A stretch of DNA of 7,986 bases from AA29 sp041481445 (GTDB taxonomy: Bacteria; Acidobacteriota; Vicinamibacteria; Fen-336), in NCBI GenBank assembly GCA_041481445.1, contig JBGPBV010000237.1:1-7986 (forward strand), read 5' to 3'. The notes below the pieces were generated by a model. It made no database searches. It saw only the letters and a list, made by a program, of their open reading frames with translations, and had not been told where the DNA came from. Shown one piece after another: positions 6,899 through 7,986 of this stretch. The first letter of the stretch is position 1. Every line of letters starts with the position of its first letter. A program made the translations under genes and the position numbers.

Positions 6899-6904
6899 AG
6901 GAGG
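6899..6904 (+). promoter_or_regulatory. Ribosome binding site (AGGAGG) of the Gly/His-rich secreted protein gene
   Basis: A consensus AGGAGG lies 6 nt before the ATG at 6911 within the 36-bp gap after the receptor gene. It is the strongest ribosome binding site in the window and suggests this third operon gene is translated independently and well. Confidence 0.6.
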
Positions 6905-6910
6905 TCGATC

Positions 6911-7645
6911 ATGACAGTCCCCCTGGTGGTACGCGGCCTGGTGGCCGGCTGCAGCCTGCTCCTCCTCTCCGGCGCGCCGCGCGCCCTCGCGCAGGAGACC
7001 CCGGCCGGCCCGGCCACCCCGGCCCGACCGGCGACGCCCGCGACTTCGGCCAGCCCGGCCGCCAAGGATCGCGCGGCTTTCTCCCGGACCTGGAAGCTCA
7101 ACGCCGACCAGAGCGAGAACTTCCGCGACAAGATGCGGGCGGCCCATCAGGGAGGCGGAGGGGAAGGACGGGGAGGCGGGGGCGGAGGCGGAGGCGGATA
7201 CGGCGGCGGTAGTGGCGGCTATGGCGGCGGGGGGCACTCCGGCGGAGGGCACCACGGTGGCTACGGCGGCGGCATGTCGCGCGGCGGCGACGGGAGCGGC
7301 GGCCCGTCCGAAGGCATGAGCGAGACGATGCGCCGCCTGGACGAGCCCCCGGACAGCCTGACCATCAAGCAGGAGGAGGGGGACTTCCTCATCGGCGACG
7401 ACACCGGGCTGATCCGGCGGCTCCATCCCGACGGCAAGGCGGTGAAGAACGACCGCGGCGACGAGGTCAAGACGCGCTGGCAGGGCGACGACCTCGTGAC
7501 GGAGACGGTCCCGGCCCGCGGCCCACGGCTCAAGGAGACCTTCGCGCTCGCACCCGACGCCGGGAGGCTGATCGTCACCACCCACTTCGAGCCGCAATGG
7601 GGAGGCGCGGTGGACGTCAAGCGGGTCTACGACCCCGCGCCCTAG
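6911..7645 (+). CDS. Secreted Gly/His-rich protein of unknown function
   Basis: The 244-residue protein has a clear signal peptide with an ALA|QE cleavage site after residue 27. A Pro/Ala/Thr-rich linker follows (29-51), then FSRTWKLNADQSENFRDKM (58-75), then a Gly-rich segment (about 81-132) of GGGGYGGG, GGHSGGGHHGGY and similar units. The C-terminal beta-rich part (about 138-244) reads DSLTIKQEEGDFLI, LHPDGKAVKNDRGDEVKTRW, GDDLVTETV, KETFALAPDAGRLIVTTHFEP and VKRVYDP. The W-K-LN start and this C-terminal pattern resemble a group of small exported hypothetical proteins seen in Acidobacteria; I know no assigned function. It is the third gene after the receptor and probably acts in the periplasm or at the surface with it. 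The His-containing Gly repeats could bind metal, but that is speculation. It ends 4 bp before a convergent gene. Confidence 0.8.
   Translation: MTVPLVVRGLVAGCSLLLLSGAPRALAQETPAGPATPARPATPATSASPAAKDRAAFSRTWKLNADQSENFRDKMRAAHQGGGGEGRGGGGGGGGGYGGGSGGYGGGGHSGGGHHGGYGGGMSRGGDGSGGPSEGMSETMRRLDEPPDSLTIKQEEGDFLIGDDTGLIRRLHPDGKAVKNDRGDEVKTRWQGDDLVTETVPARGPRLKETFALAPDAGRLIVTTHFEPQWGGAVDVKRVYDPAP
7149..7306 (+). repeat. Low-complexity GGN tract encoding the Gly/His-rich segment
   Basis: The plus strand is a purine-rich run of GGA, GGC and GGG codons with interspersed TAC/TAT and CAC. G-runs include GGGG at 7160-7163 and 7170-7173 and GGGGG at 7178-7182, with many GG pairs between. The tract may vary in length between strains and may form G-quadruplexes in the mRNA or coding strand. 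Confidence 0.6.
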
Positions 7646-7649
7646 CCGC

Positions 7650-7986
7650 TCAGGGGTGGACGACCGTCAGCGTGTAGGTGACGGGGTCCGAGATGTTGCC
7701 GACGTCGTAGACGACCGCGCAATAGGCGCCCGGGGCGGCGGTGCCCGACATGACCGTCCCCGCCTGGGCGGTGTTGTTGTAGGCCAGGAGCACCGGGATG
7801 CACTGGTTGGCCGAGGTCTGGGAGATGCCGATCCCGAGGGTGATCGTGGTCAGCGGGTCCGTCTTGGTGAGGGTGAGGTCCACCTGCCCCTGCTGCTGCA
7901 CGGTGAATATCTGGGAGACGCTGCCGCCCTTGGACAGCGTGCCGGTGAAGGTCTCCGTGGTCCGGTCGGGGGCGGGGGTCGTGGGG
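7650..7986 (-). CDS. Beta-rich, probably exported protein (partial, N-terminus outside window)
   Basis: The minus frame is open from the window edge to the stop at 7650-7652, giving 111 residues of C-terminal sequence. Its features are TETFTGTLSKGGSVSQIFTV, VDLTLTKTDP, ITLGIGIS, NQCIPVLLAYN, APGAYCAVVYDVGN and a closing VTYTLTVVHP. A repeated G...F.V...G.V.LTLT pattern followed by GxYC-VVYDVGN and a final strand is typical of pre-peptidase-C-terminal-like or jelly-roll beta-sandwich modules in exported proteins and lipoproteins. Two Cys (residues 62 and 89 of the visible part) could form a disulfide, which suits a periplasmic or surface location. The Pro/Thr-rich stretch at the window edge looks like a linker after a signal or lipobox that I cannot see. 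A GTG at 7899-7901 is in frame, but coding character clearly continues upstream of it. The function is unknown. Confidence 0.65.
   Translation of the reverse strand, partial: PTTPAPDRTTETFTGTLSKGGSVSQIFTVQQQGQVDLTLTKTDPLTTITLGIGISQTSANQCIPVLLAYNNTAQAGTVMSGTAAPGAYCAVVYDVGNISDPVTYTLTVVHP

Noticed and set aside
7149..7306. GGN tract considered as a CRISPR-like or tandem DNA repeat array
   Set aside because: There is no constant repeat unit or spacer structure, and it stays in frame inside a coding sequence as Gly-rich protein.
7636..7660. Possible terminator between the convergent genes ending at 7645 and 7650
   Set aside because: Only a 4-bp CCCT/AGGG stem with a long loop is present and there is no T-tract.

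Overview
This is a GC-rich window (well above 65% by eye) from a Gram-negative bacterium. TonB energy transduction, a carboxypeptidase-regulatory-like TonB-dependent receptor, a LolA-like secreted protein and small exported beta-rich proteins together look most like Acidobacteriota or a related deep-branching soil or sediment lineage. That placement is inference from protein style; there is no rRNA or tRNA here to test it.

Layout. (i) 1-221, minus: 5' part of a small YggX-like iron-trafficking protein with two CxxC pairs. (ii) 291-695, minus: a PilZ-domain protein that reads toward the first gene. (iii) 797-2197, plus: a DEAD-box RNA helicase, divergent from the PilZ gene. Its possible -10 box lies so close to the ATG that a leaderless mRNA is plausible. 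(iv) 2199-3179, minus: a TonB energy-transducer protein, convergent with the helicase and separated from it by 1 bp. (v) 3180-3323: an AT-richer divergent control region with a likely tonB promoter and an imperfect direct repeat. (vi) 3324-4232, 4229-6874 and 6911-7645, plus: an apparent three-gene operon made of a LolA-like periplasmic or secreted protein, an outer-membrane TonB-dependent receptor (GTG start overlapping the previous stop) and a secreted protein with a large Gly/His-rich segment. (vii) 7650-7986, minus: the 3' part of a beta-rich, probably exported protein whose start lies outside the window.

The second half reads as a self-contained outer-membrane module. The divergent TonB would supply energy, the receptor would bind and import (or help export) an unknown substrate, and the two flanking exported proteins would act in the periplasm or at the surface. 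ExbB and ExbD are not in the window. The most distinctive pattern is that all three genes of the plus-strand operon carry Gly-rich insertions, and TonB ends in a short Gly/Arg tail. The substrate cannot be read from the sequence. No mobile element, CRISPR array, tRNA or rRNA gene was seen, and every gap between genes is shorter than 150 bp.
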